This document shows positions 1 through 7,034 of a DNA stretch of 20,319 nucleotides, piece after piece; within the stretch, counting starts at the first letter, position 1, and every line of letters starts with the position of its first letter. This stretch comes from Cryptoclostridium sp964637365. Its GTDB lineage: Bacteria > Bacillota > Dehalobacteriia > UBA7702. The position numbers and the translations under genes are program-made. The stretch spans positions 1 to 20,319 of the forward strand of contig CAZWWH010000031.1 of the NCBI GenBank assembly GCA_964637365.1, read 5' to 3'. The notes under the pieces are model-generated. The model was given only the letters and a program-made list of their open reading frames with translations. It made no database searches and was not told the DNA's origin.

Positions 1-40
1 CTGTGGTTGAGGTTTCACCTTGACCACAGTTTTTTATTTT
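1..40 (+). terminator. Intrinsic terminator of a gene upstream of the window
   Basis: CTGTGGT (1-7) pairs with ACCACAG (23-29). The stem continues inward through two G-U pairs and AGGT/ACCT (10-13/17-20) to a TTC loop, and TTTTTTATTTT follows. The gene it ends lies outside the window, and the hairpin separates it from the small gene at 93. Confidence 0.8.
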
Positions 41-92
41 CCCCGCCCTTTTTGCATATCAACCATGAAAAATATAGAGGGGAGGAATCACG

Positions 93-386
93 ATGTATGA
101 CCATTTCGCCGAATTGGAAATCATTCCGGTCAACAGCGACTTGGATTTATGGCAGCAGATTATGATTAATGTTTTGCGCGAAAGACGCATTGACGTCAGA
201 TTTCCCGATTTAGGGGCCACGGTCAAGGAGATTATAGAGGGAGAATGCTACAAGGCCTTAAAGGAAATCAAGGAAATCATTGACGATCCCTATATGGAAG
301 ACCGTCAATGCTTCGGAAAAATCGAAAGGATTATCTGCCAATTCGAATCAATGGGCAGCGATGGTGGCTGCCGCCACGATTTTTAA
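93..386 (+). CDS. Hypothetical protein, 97 aa
   Basis: I do not recognise this protein. The ATG at 93 is preceded by GAGGGGAGGA at a good distance, so the start is well supported. The product is small, acidic and probably cytoplasmic: no signal peptide and no membrane segment. Its middle part (about residues 40-70, rich in Glu, Lys and Ile) looks helical, and it contains four cysteines, the last in a Gly/Cys/His tail near the C terminus. It is followed after 29 bp by another small gene on the same strand with its own ribosome binding site, so the two probably form an operon that ends at the terminator near 700. Its function is unknown. Confidence 0.6.
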   Translation: MYDHFAELEIIPVNSDLDLWQQIMINVLRERRIDVRFPDLGATVKEIIEGECYKALKEIKEIIDDPYMEDRQCFGKIERIICQFESMGSDGGCRHDF

Positions 387-415
387 ATCCATCGCAGGAG
401 AAAGAAGGAAAAGCC

Positions 416-670
416 ATGACAAAGTCTTCCCCAGAAACGCCGGAAACGCCGGAAACCAAGGAAGCGGCCTATAAAGAATACGTCCAAAGCTGCCATTGCG
501 ACCATGTTCGTTTGTTGACCGACGATATCCTTCGTATGGCATTTTTTGCCGGTTGGCTTGCAGCCCAGGGCTTTCAGTTTCAAAAGGTTGACGAAGATTC
601 TCCCAATCCGCCAAGCATCAATCCTTACGCCTACGAGGAATGGAAGAGTCATAAAAACGAGATTTATTAA
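416..670 (+). CDS. Hypothetical protein, 84 aa
   Basis: I do not recognise this protein. The ATG at 416 was chosen because AGGAGAAAGAAGGA lies just upstream; the open frame reaches back to 308, but that part overlaps the preceding gene and has no ribosome binding site. The N terminus has a Pro/Glu/Thr-rich stretch (ETPETPET). A CHCDH cluster follows at about residues 22-26, then a short amphipathic helix with an FFAGWLAAQ segment and a polar C terminus. Two close cysteines with histidines could bind metal, which is only inference. It probably shares a transcript with the gene at 93-386. Confidence 0.6.
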   Translation: MTKSSPETPETPETKEAAYKEYVQSCHCDHVRLLTDDILRMAFFAGWLAAQGFQFQKVDEDSPNPPSINPYAYEEWKSHKNEIY

Positions 671-699
671 AAACCAAAAGAGATAGGAACAATACAATC

Positions 700-732
700 A
701 AAAACCCAAGGCAAGCGCGCTTTGGGTTTTTT
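700..732. terminator. Two-way intrinsic terminator between convergent genes
   Basis: AAAACCCAA (701-709) pairs with TTGGGTTTT (722-730) around a GC-rich loop. A T run follows on the plus strand and the A run gives a T run on the minus strand. It therefore can end both the small plus-strand operon (93-670) and the dnaX-to-DUF2284 operon arriving on the minus strand. Confidence 0.75.
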
Positions 733-751
733 GTTACTATCGTCAACCGAA

Positions 752-1300
752 TTAATTTTGCTCGTTCCAGAGCAGCAAAGTGTAAAAGTCTGTTTCATCC
801 AAATTCGCCCGCCGGTTCCCCGTGGAATCCCAAAGGCGATAAACATTAACGCAATGGCCCGAGATACAGGCCACCATTTCGTGGGGGAAACGGCACTCCT
901 TACTCTCGGTATAGGTGCATTCCTTACAGAGGGAGCAGGCGCTCATCCCCAGCATCATCACGTCCTTGGTTTCCTCCTCCAAAGCATCGCGGACAGCCTT
1001 GGTCATGTCGTTGATGCTGCGGGAAATCTCGTTGAAAAGGTCGGGATTCAAAGAGCAACTCACAGGCTCGGTCAAAAATTGCATGATAATGCCGTGATGG
1101 TATTTCAACAGCCGCCCGCTGCAATCCTCGGGCGAGCCTACGCCCGGAGGGCAGGTCCAAAATTTGCCGTACATGCCGCAGTCGTTGGCGCGGCAAGCGT
1201 CACGGAGGATATCCGCGTCGTCAAAATTCAGTTTTTGTGGGTCAAAGTAACAGGCTTTATGAAAGCCCGCTCCTTCGGCCACTGCAATCAAATCAATCAT
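752..1300 (-). CDS. DUF2284-family cysteine-rich predicted metal-binding protein
   Basis: The 182-aa product resembles the DUF2284 / COG5423 family, predicted metal-binding proteins of unknown role. Cysteines lie at C36, C41 and C50 in a CxxxxC...WTCPPG block, and at C122, C125, C128 and C136 in CSLCKECTYTESKEC, followed by C145 and C150. Such spacing suggests an Fe-S cluster or zinc site; that is inference. I place the start at the ATG at 1300, which has GTGAGG six bases upstream. An in-frame TTG at 1315 would add five residues but has no clear ribosome binding site. The upstream bofA-like gene ends at the TGA at 1308-1310, inside this ribosome binding region, so translation is probably coupled. 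It is the last gene of the dnaX cluster. Confidence 0.78.
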   Translation of the reverse strand: MIDLIAVAEGAGFHKACYFDPQKLNFDDADILRDACRANDCGMYGKFWTCPPGVGSPEDCSGRLLKYHHGIIMQFLTEPVSCSLNPDLFNEISRSINDMTKAVRDALEEETKDVMMLGMSACSLCKECTYTESKECRFPHEMVACISGHCVNVYRLWDSTGNRRANLDETDFYTLLLWNEQN

Positions 1301-1307
1301 AGGAGCC

Positions 1308-1598
1308 TCACTCAAAAAACAGTAATTTCAATAAAATCAGCGCCACACCGGGGATGCCCAAAAGCGCCGACACGGCAATGGACAGAGGATTCCATGGTAC
1401 CGCAAGCCCCCAGGACGCTCCCAGCCAGTGCAGCAAATACAAAACAACAACGCCGCAAACCCCGTTGACAGCCCATTTCCACAGCCATTTCAGGGGGCGG
1501 CTCAGCACAAACAAGGCCGCGGCGGAAAGCCCCAAAGCGGCCAGGATACCCAGCAAATATTCAAGAGATAGGGGTAATTCAAAATTAATTTTCCTCAA
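1308..1598 (-). CDS. bofA: BofA-like membrane protein (pro-sigma-K processing inhibitor family)
   Basis: This small, almost wholly hydrophobic protein (96 aa) has membrane segments at about residues 12-33, 43-63 and 69-94. The C-terminal WNPLSIAVSALLGIPGVALILL matches the conserved end of the BofA family. In Bacillus subtilis, BofA holds the SpoIVFB protease inactive in the outer forespore membrane until sigma-K is needed. Family members also occur in species not known to sporulate, so the role here is open. The position, just after recR, is that of bofA in Bacillus (recR-yaaL-bofA) and supports the call. The start is uncertain: no ATG exists, the TTG at 1598 has only a weak ribosome binding site, and a later TTG is possible. 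Confidence 0.75.
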   Translation of the reverse strand: MRKINFELPLSLEYLLGILAALGLSAAALFVLSRPLKWLWKWAVNGVCGVVVLYLLHWLGASWGLAVPWNPLSIAVSALLGIPGVALILLKLLFFE

Positions 1599-1689
1599 CC
1601 ACGCTTTCTTGCTGACGGTGCCTTACAATGTACCGCCAGTGATTCAGCAAAGCTGGCTATTACGAAGCACCGACGATTCACCAGCGGCA

Positions 1690-2289
1690 TTACAATTCGC
1701 GTCTGCCCTGCAAGGCTCTGGCCAAAGTAATCTCATCCACATATTCCAAATCGCCGCCCACCGGCATGCCCTGGGCAATGCGGGTGATTTTGGGCACGAT
1801 GGGCTTCAGCAAATCCGCCAGATAAAGAGCCGTGGCCTCGCCCTCCACATCGGAGCCCGTGGCCATGATAATTTCCGAAATGTCGTCCTCTTCCAGCCGT
1901 TTTAACAGCTCCTTGACATGGAGCTCATTGGGGCCCACGCCCTCCATGGGGGAAATCAGCCCGCCCAAAACGTGATACGTTCCCCGAAAAGAACCGCTTT
2001 TTTCAATGGGAATAATATCCCGCGCCGACTCCACCACACAAATCACGCTGGTTTCCCGCTTGGGGTCGCCGCAAATCGTACAAAGCTCGTCCTCGGCAAT
2101 GTTGAAGCAGCGGGGGCAAAAATGCACCCGCTCCTGCAACTGGCCAATGGATTCCGCCAAATCTTTCACTTCATCGGGATTCTGTTCCAGCAGGTAAAAG
2201 GCCAAACGTTGGGCGGTTTTGGGACCGACGCCGGGGAGCTTGGCCAGAGCGTCCATTAACCGCTGAAGCCCCGGAGGATAAAAACTCAT
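1690..2289 (-). CDS. recR: Recombination mediator protein RecR
   Basis: RecR works with RecF and RecO to load RecA on single-stranded gaps during recombinational repair. The 199-aa length is normal. Residues 1-50 form the helix-hairpin-helix part (LAKLPGVGPKTAQRLA). C58, C61, C70 and C73 form the zinc finger (CPRC...CTIC). The Toprim domain follows from about residue 80 (ICVVESARD, then GSDVEGEATALYLADLL), and the C-terminal part ends in LARALQGRREL. The ATG at 2289 has AAGGTG five bases upstream, overlapping the stop codon of ybaB, which implies translational coupling. About 90 bp without a recognised feature separate it from the bofA-like gene. Confidence 0.97.
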   Translation of the reverse strand: MSFYPPGLQRLMDALAKLPGVGPKTAQRLAFYLLEQNPDEVKDLAESIGQLQERVHFCPRCFNIAEDELCTICGDPKRETSVICVVESARDIIPIEKSGSFRGTYHVLGGLISPMEGVGPNELHVKELLKRLEEDDISEIIMATGSDVEGEATALYLADLLKPIVPKITRIAQGMPVGGDLEYVDEITLARALQGRREL

Positions 2290-2298
2290 GCTTACACC

Positions 2299-2622
2299 TT
2301 AGAACAAACCAGGGATATTGAGGCCGCCGGTGAGCTTGCCCAATTCCTGGGTCATCATTTCCTGGGCTTTTTTCAGGGCTTCGTTGGTGGCAGCCAACAC
2401 CATGTCTTCCAGCATTTCAATATCGTCGAGGTCCACAGCATCGGGATTGATTTTCACAGCCTGGATTTCCTGATTGCCGCTGGCAGTAACGGTCACAGCG
2501 CCGCCGCCGGCAGAGGCTTCCACTGTGCGCTGGGCGATTTCCGCCTGCATCCGTTCCATATCCTTCTGCATTTTCTGCATTTGCTTCATCATTTTCTGCA
2601 TATTGCCGCCATTCATACCCAT
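2299..2622 (-). CDS. ybaB: YbaB/EbfC family nucleoid-associated protein
   Basis: This is a 107-aa member of the YbaB/EbfC family, small dimeric DNA-binding proteins of the nucleoid. The N terminus is rich in Met, Lys and Gln (NMQKMMKQMQKMQKDMERMQAEI), forming the long helix. A beta region follows with GGGAVTVTASGNQEIQAVKINPDAVD, then a second helix (LEDMVLAATNEALKKAQEMM) and a short Gly/Pro tail (GGLNIPGLF). All of this is typical of the family. The ATG at 2622 has a strong AAAGGAGGAA about eight bases upstream that contains the dnaX stop codon. An ATG two codons later is less well spaced. The dnaX-ybaB-recR order is conserved across most bacteria. Confidence 0.96.
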   Translation of the reverse strand: MGMNGGNMQKMMKQMQKMQKDMERMQAEIAQRTVEASAGGGAVTVTASGNQEIQAVKINPDAVDLDDIEMLEDMVLAATNEALKKAQEMMTQELGKLTGGLNIPGLF

Positions 2623-2638
2623 GGTAAAAATTCCTCCT

Positions 2639-4207
2639 TTAATTCAAATCAAACAGGCTTTGTTCGCCGGTTTGGGATGGGGTCTCCGAGCCGATCCGCA
2701 CCTGAATGGGACGGCCCAGCAATTCCTGCAACACTTCTTTTAATATATTCGTATGCTCAGGCATTTCCATTCGTGCCTGATACATCCCGTCGTTTTTATG
2801 ATAGCTGACTGTCAACACGTCGTTTTTCAAAGAATCGGCTTCGCCTCGACTTAGCCAAGTATAGGTTTTTGGCGATTTCTTTTTCACCGCCGCGGCGATT
2901 CGGCTCCATAATTCCTCCAAATCGTCGTCCTCCGAAGAGGCAACGGGAGTTGGAACAGGACGGGCTTCGACTTTCGGAGCTTCCCACGGCGGAGTACTAT
3001 CGTTTTTGCCTTTTGGCACAGCCGGCGCCGTTTCCCATGGCGGCGTCAAATCCTCGGGCCGCTCTTTAGACACGGGCTGTGGCTTTTCCTGAGCCGGTCT
3101 CTGCGGCTTAGCAGCAGGCGCTTCCTTTGCCGCTCCGCCGTGACCCAAAATCCGCAAAGCCTTAGCCAGCAAAAATTGACAGACCATGCGGGCGTCACGG
3201 TTAAAGCGAAAGGCCGGCTCCCCTTCCCCCAGCACCGCAATGAGGTCGAGAATCTGCTCCGTGGAGAAAAGCCCGCGGCACTGGTTTAACACTCGGCCAT
3301 AGCTGCCGTCGCTTCGGCCGCCATAGGCCAGCAAATCCCCAAGAACACGCCGCAAATCTTGAAAAAACTGTCGAGCGTCGATGCCGTCCTTTTCCACGGT
3401 GTCAATGGCGGAAAAGACGGAGACCACATCGCCTTGGGCCATCTTTTTCAAAAAATCGGGCCAAAATTCCGCCGTGACGCTGCCCAACATTCGGCTGAGC
3501 CGTTCCGCCGTCATCGTGGAGGAGGTTTCTCCCAGAGCCTGATCCATCAGGCTCAGAGCGTCGCGCATACTGCCCTTGGCCTTCTGGGTTAAAAATTCCA
3601 GAGCATCGTCGGTAATATCAGCATTTTCCTTTTGGGCAATGGCCCGCAGCGCTCCCAGCATTTCCTCTTCCCCCACGGTGCGGAAATCGTAACGCTGGCA
3701 GCGGGATAAAATGGTCAAGGGAACCTTCCGCGCCTCGGTGGTGGCCAGAATAAAGACCACATGGCGGGGAGGTTCCTCAAAGGTCTTCAACAAGGCGTTG
3801 AAGGATTCATTGGTCAGCATATGGGCTTCGTCAATGATATAAATTTTAAACCGTCCCTCAGCGGGAACAAAATGAACCTTTTCCAATAAATCACGGACTT
3901 CGTCGATGCCGCGGTTGGAGGCGGCGTCGATTTCAATGACGTCCAGCGCCCGGCCCTCGGTGATGGCCCGGCAGGAGGGGCACTCGTTACAGGGTTCCCC
4001 CTCTTGGGGATGGTGGCAGTTCAAGGCCTTGGCCAAAATTCGGGCGGTGCTGGTTTTGCCGGTGCCTCGGGTGCCGCAAAAAAGATAGGCGTGAACCGTG
4101 CGTCCAGAGACCACGGCGGTTTTCAAAATATGGGCAATATCATCCTGCCCCACCAGCTCCCCGAAGGTTTGGGGGCGATATTTGCGGTATAAAGCCAAAT
4201 GTTCCAT
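2639..4207 (-). CDS. dnaX: DNA polymerase III subunit gamma/tau
   Basis: DnaX is the clamp-loader ATPase of the replisome. The Walker A motif GTRGTGKT is at residues 45-52. The zinc module uses C64, C73, C76 and C79. Walker B is IIDEAHM (124-130), followed by sensor 1 (ATTE) and the SRC arginine finger (168-170). Domain III runs to about residue 360. After it comes a Pro/Lys-rich linker with two copies of TPPWE (about residues 390-415), then a C-terminal domain with YTWLSRGEADSL and a short tail. At 522 aa it is a compact tau. The ATG at 4207 has GGAGGAAG upstream. No own promoter is clear; the SRP RNA terminator lies directly upstream, so transcription may begin in the 60-bp gap or read through. 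Confidence 0.97.
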   Translation of the reverse strand: MEHLALYRKYRPQTFGELVGQDDIAHILKTAVVSGRTVHAYLFCGTRGTGKTSTARILAKALNCHHPQEGEPCNECPSCRAITEGRALDVIEIDAASNRGIDEVRDLLEKVHFVPAEGRFKIYIIDEAHMLTNESFNALLKTFEEPPRHVVFILATTEARKVPLTILSRCQRYDFRTVGEEEMLGALRAIAQKENADITDDALEFLTQKAKGSMRDALSLMDQALGETSSTMTAERLSRMLGSVTAEFWPDFLKKMAQGDVVSVFSAIDTVEKDGIDARQFFQDLRRVLGDLLAYGGRSDGSYGRVLNQCRGLFSTEQILDLIAVLGEGEPAFRFNRDARMVCQFLLAKALRILGHGGAAKEAPAAKPQRPAQEKPQPVSKERPEDLTPPWETAPAVPKGKNDSTPPWEAPKVEARPVPTPVASSEDDDLEELWSRIAAAVKKKSPKTYTWLSRGEADSLKNDVLTVSYHKNDGMYQARMEMPEHTNILKEVLQELLGRPIQVRIGSETPSQTGEQSLFDLN

Positions 4208-4231
4208 GACCCTTTGCTTCCTCCATGGGAT

Positions 4232-4257
4232 ATTGTCTCCGCTGTAAAAAAGACAAT
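4232..4257 (-). promoter_or_regulatory. Small hairpin in front of dnaX
   Basis: ATTGTCT (4232-4238) and AGACAAT (4251-4257) are perfect 7-bp inverted repeats around a 12-base loop, between the SRP RNA terminator and the dnaX ribosome binding site. On the minus strand the loop holds a T6 run. It could be an operator or a leader hairpin; neither is shown. Confidence 0.3.
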
Positions 4258-4264
4258 TCCTTTT

Positions 4265-4305
4265 TTAAAATAAAAAAGGGAGATGCCGACGGTCGGGCAT
4301 TTCCC
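4265..4305 (-). terminator. Intrinsic terminator of the SRP RNA gene
   Basis: On the minus strand GGGAAATGCC pairs with GGCATCTCCC with one mismatch, around CGACCGTC, and TTTTTTATTTT follows. It lies about 36 bases past the predicted 3' end of the mature SRP RNA, so the primary transcript would need 3' trimming. Confidence 0.85.
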
Positions 4306-4341
4306 ACGATAATCAGCCATGAAGACCGTATCATCAAAATT

Positions 4342-4616
4342 AGTGCTGTGCACCTGTTCTCGACGAATATCTCCCAAGCGTTACTTGTACAGTTAACTCC
4401 CATCAGGCACTCCCGGGGCACCCGAACCACACTGCTTACCGCTGCTTCCTTCCGGACCTGACGGGGTTCACAGCTGTCCGTCGCACGGGACCCGATGATC
4501 AACATCACTTATACAAGGCAGACCTCAAGCGATACCGCCTCAAACAGGAATTCAGCCCCACTATAGCGGATTGTGGGTACAAGGTGCCGCTACCTCCCCG
4601 CCTAGCACAGCAAACT
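4342..4616 (-). ncRNA. ffs: Signal recognition particle RNA, large (Alu-containing) type
   Basis: Read on the minus strand, about 4440-4472 carries the invariant SRP domain apex GTCAGGTCCGGAAGGAAGCA, which binds Ffh. The 5' end has the Alu-domain block GGGGAGGTAGCGG, then AATCCGCTATAG. The 3' end has AACGCTTGGGAG and finishes with AGGTGCACAGCA, which pairs with the 5' GTTTGCTGTGC. This layout matches the roughly 270-nt scRNA of Bacillus subtilis, larger than the 4.5S RNA of Escherichia coli. With Ffh and FtsY it targets membrane and secreted proteins to the translocon. The ends are estimated from the closing helix and may be off by several bases. A GAAAACAGTTTTC palindrome sits between the promoter and the 5' end. 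Confidence 0.95.
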
Positions 4617-4634
4617 GAAAACTGTTTTCACGTT

Positions 4635-4663
4635 ATTATATCATAAAGTTTTGACTCTGGCAA
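4635..4663 (-). promoter_or_regulatory. Sigma-A promoter of the SRP RNA gene
   Basis: On the minus strand TTGCCA (4658-4663) and TATAAT (4635-4640) are separated by exactly 17 bp. The expected start of transcription is near 4628, about 12 bases before the mature RNA. A near-consensus promoter suits a highly expressed stable RNA. Confidence 0.88.
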
Positions 4664-4740
4664 GTACAGAATGAATGACCAAATGGTTTTCTCCATAAAC
4701 TAACAAAAATCCCTTGCCAAATGATTCAAAAGGAGCAATT

Positions 4741-5742
4741 ATGAAAAAAATTTTATTCATCAACACCGGCGGCACCATCTCTTGCCGCCGTACCGAAGAG
4801 GGCCTTCTGCCGTCCTTAACAGCGCGGGGGCTTTTAAACCATGTGCCGGAGGTTCGCGGCCTTTGCCGCTGCGATACCCTGGACTTGATGTCCCTGGACA
4901 GTTCCGACCTTTCCCCCCGCCATTGGCTTAGCATTGCCTCCACCATTGAAAAAAATTACGAGGAATATGACGGTTTCATCCTCTGCCACGGCAGCGACAC
5001 CATGTCCTACACGGCGGCGGCGCTGTCCTACCTGCTGGCAGACTCCCCTAAGCCCATCGTCCTCACCGGAGCCCAGCGCCCCATTGTCCAGGACGGCTCT
5101 GACGGAAAAGAAAATCTGTTGAACGCCTTTGCCTACGCCCTTTATGCCGCCGCTTCCAAGGTACGCGTGGTTTTCGGCGGTAAAATCATCGCCGGTACCA
5201 GAGCAAAAAAATGCCGCACCCATAGCGACGACGCCTTCTGCTCCACCAACTTTCCCCTCATCGCCACAGCGCGCCACGGCGAAGTGGATATGGCCTTTGA
5301 GGAGGAACGGCCCTCTGAATATCCCGCCACCTTTGACCACGACCTGGACTGCCGTGTGGCTCTTTTAAAGCTGGCGCCCAACGGCTTTGAGGCAGAACAC
5401 CTCACCTGGCTGGCGGAGCGCTGTCACGGCATCATTTTGGAGGGCTACGGCCTGGGGAATCTGCCCATGGGGGAAAATGATGCCTTTTTGAGAGCCCTGG
5501 AAAAAGCCACAAATCAAGGCGTGATCATCATCGGCGCTACCCAAGCGCCGCTGGAAGGCACCCACATGGAACGCTACGCTGTGGGGAACCGCGCCAAAAA
5601 CTGCGGCCTGGTGGAAAGCTACGATATGACGGTGGAAGCAGCCTTCACAAAACTCATGTATCTGTTATCCCAAAATCTTGATAAAGAAACCCTCATTTCC
5701 CGCTTTTACACCACCGTAGACCATGATATATGCCTGCCTTAA
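4741..5742 (+). CDS. ansA: L-asparaginase, cytoplasmic type
   Basis: This enzyme hydrolyses asparagine to aspartate and ammonia. The N-terminal active-site motif is INTGGTIS (7-14) with nucleophile T12. The second motif is LCHGSDTMSYTA (81-92), with the D86/T87 region matching the family's catalytic Thr-Asp pair. LTGAQRP follows at 108-114 and the RAKK segment at 154-157. There is no signal peptide, so it should act in the cytosol (type I-like). At 333 aa it has normal length. The ATG at 4741 was chosen because AAGGAG lies six bases upstream; an upstream TTG at 4714 would add nine residues without a ribosome binding site. The gene is divergent from the SRP RNA and appears to stand alone. A TTGACT at 4651 lacks a matching -10 box, so its promoter is not identified. 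Confidence 0.93.
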   Translation: MKKILFINTGGTISCRRTEEGLLPSLTARGLLNHVPEVRGLCRCDTLDLMSLDSSDLSPRHWLSIASTIEKNYEEYDGFILCHGSDTMSYTAAALSYLLADSPKPIVLTGAQRPIVQDGSDGKENLLNAFAYALYAAASKVRVVFGGKIIAGTRAKKCRTHSDDAFCSTNFPLIATARHGEVDMAFEEERPSEYPATFDHDLDCRVALLKLAPNGFEAEHLTWLAERCHGIILEGYGLGNLPMGENDAFLRALEKATNQGVIIIGATQAPLEGTHMERYAVGNRAKNCGLVESYDMTVEAAFTKLMYLLSQNLDKETLISRFYTTVDHDICLP

Positions 5743-5860
5743 CGACTTTTTTAATAAAATATGTCCCCAATGACAACAAAAGGATTATAATAATAAATAT
5801 CATCCTATATAACAAAGATAAATTTCTATTCCGTGACAAAACAATAAAGAGGATAATTCT

Positions 5861-6002
5861 ATGAAAAAATAGGGTTTATTGGTTTCTCTTTGCCCTTTGG
5901 GGAATTTTCTTTGTTCATTTCTGTTGTCTACTGCTATTGGACTGCATTTGCGCAGCAGGATACCTACCGTCCCACGCCATGCCCATGAATATTAAATCAT
6001 GA
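5861..6002 (+). pseudogene. Possible small membrane-peptide gene broken at an A6 run
   Basis: AGAGGA lies seven bases before an ATG at 5861 that opens with six A residues (5864-5869) and then hits TAG after three codons. Removing one A joins this start to a frame open to the TGA at 6000-6002. That frame would give a 46-residue peptide beginning MKNRVYWFLFALWGIFFV, a basic start followed by a strongly hydrophobic stretch with four Cys, like a signal anchor. It could be a decayed gene, slippage in the A run, a sequencing error, or chance. No homologue is recognised. The rest of the 274-bp stretch between the asparaginase gene and the next gene is AT-rich, and I see nothing else in it. Confidence 0.3.
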
Positions 6003-6016
6003 TCCCAGCAAAAAAC

Positions 6017-6289
6017 TCATGTTACTGGTTGACACGTGTGAAGCAACGTTTTAATTTCTGGGATAGTCTTCCCCTCCGCCCGTAATTGGCGGATATATTG
6101 AATTCGTGCCACACTTTCCTCCCGGCGGTACCGCCGGGTTAAATGCTCCTCTTCCTGTTCAAAGGGGAGCATTTTTTCCTCGGTATAGAATTTCAGCGTA
6201 CTATACCGCACGTTGGTCAGCCGCACCAGCTCGCCAATGGTGACATATTCAGCGGTCTGGATCGTTTCTAAACTGCGTTGTCTGGACAT
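6017..6289 (-). CDS. Short MerR-type helix-turn-helix protein
   Basis: The 90-aa product is essentially one MerR-like DNA-binding domain. After a 13-residue lead, YVTIGELVRLTNVRYSTLKFYTEEKMLPF is the winged helix-turn-helix, TRRYRREESVARIQYIRQLRAEGKTIPEIKTLL the second part. The long dimerisation helix and any effector domain of full MerR proteins are missing, so it may bind DNA weakly or need a partner. The ATG at 6289 has AAGGAGG four bases upstream, which overlaps the TAA of the GPP34-like gene (6299-6301), so the two are translationally coupled and share a transcript. It probably acts with, or regulates, that operon; this is inference. Confidence 0.82.
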   Translation of the reverse strand: MSRQRSLETIQTAEYVTIGELVRLTNVRYSTLKFYTEEKMLPFEQEEEHLTRRYRREESVARIQYIRQLRAEGKTIPEIKTLLHTCQPVT

Positions 6290-6298
6290 AACGCCTCC

Positions 6299-6940
6299 TT
6301 AACACGAAGCGGCAGAAGAAGCAGCGGCGGCCATTAGCAAATCAATGTAATCCACCATTTCCTTGACCAGGCTGTGGGAAGCCGATTCCTTGATTTCCTT
6401 CAATCTGACTTTTAACTGATCCTTTTCATATTTGGAAAAATACCGCTTCAGCTGGCCGCTTTTATCCATCAAGCTCACCAGAGCCACCATTTCATCAGAG
6501 ACCGTTCCCTCCTCCAACAGCTCCGCACGGATGCTCTGAATCACATGATCCACGGCGGCAGCCTTCGGCAGGAAACGGCGGTTGCCTTCATTTTCTACAA
6601 AATTCATGGTAGCCAAAGAACATCCAATATCCTCCAGTAGCTGTGTCAGACGGCGGGCAGAAAAGGTGAAAACATAATCCGACGCCAACCGTTTTACGCC
6701 CATGGGCTTTTTGGCGTTACGAATATAATCGCACAAAGATTTTAAGTCACTGTGCTGCGTGATACCATCACCTTTTACATAGAGTTTCTTCTTTTCATTA
6801 AAGCCAATGCTGCCTTCCATCAATAAATCCAAAAGACCGCCGGCAACCAAGCAGACCTGAACGTCGTTATTCAAAACCGGCAGCTTGCCCCGTTCCGTTA
6901 AGGCGCAGAGCAAATAACTTTGCGCAATTGTTAAATTCAT
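6299..6940 (-). CDS. GPP34 (GOLPH3-like) family protein
   Basis: The 213-aa product resembles the GPP34 domain family, known from the yeast/human Golgi protein GOLPH3 and from bacterial proteins of unknown role. The N terminus (LTIAQSYLLCALTERGKL, then LVAGGLLDLLMEGSIGF and KKLYV) fits the alpha-helical start with its Leu-rich repeats. The middle (KRLASDYVFTFSARRLTQLLEDIGC) and the C-terminal LVSLMDKSGQLKRYF ... VKEMVDYIDLLMAAAA also fit. In eukaryotes the domain binds PI4P; there is no reason to assume that here. It has no signal peptide or membrane segment. The ATG at 6940 has AAGGAGG ten bases upstream. It is the first gene of a two-gene operon with the short MerR-type protein, expressed from the strong promoter at 7035-7063. 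Confidence 0.68.
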   Translation of the reverse strand: MNLTIAQSYLLCALTERGKLPVLNNDVQVCLVAGGLLDLLMEGSIGFNEKKKLYVKGDGITQHSDLKSLCDYIRNAKKPMGVKRLASDYVFTFSARRLTQLLEDIGCSLATMNFVENEGNRRFLPKAAAVDHVIQSIRAELLEEGTVSDEMVALVSLMDKSGQLKRYFSKYEKDQLKVRLKEIKESASHSLVKEMVDYIDLLMAAAASSAASC

Positions 6941-6986
6941 AAAAACGCCTCCTTATCGCGGATGAAAAATTTAAATCATCGTAACG

Positions 6987-7025
6987 ACTTATTACTTTCT
7001 ACTTATTACTTTCTACTTATTACTT
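6987..7025 (-). repeat. 14-bp tandem repeat in the leader of the GPP34-like operon
   Basis: CTTATTACTTTCTA occurs at 6988-7001 and 7002-7015, and its first ten bases again at 7016-7025. On the transcribed strand the unit is TAGAAAGTAATAAG. The expected transcript start is near 7028, so the repeats lie directly behind it, between promoter and ribosome binding site. They could be stacked operators or a leader element. Confidence 0.75.
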
Positions 7026-7034
7026 ACAATTTAA

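Noticed and set aside
722..1468. 248-codon open frame on the plus strand
   Set aside because: It runs antisense across DUF2284 and most of bofA, starts inside a terminator stem and shows no family features.
2877..2888. Programmed frameshift site in dnaX (GTGAAAAAGAAA)
   Set aside because: Only five A in a row, and no matching stem-loop or upstream Shine-Dalgarno-like sequence was seen; it lies too near the C terminus to make a typical gamma subunit.
4651..4680. Promoter for the asparaginase gene from TTGACT at 4651
   Set aside because: No -10 box at 16-18 bp; the hexamer lies within the divergent SRP RNA promoter.
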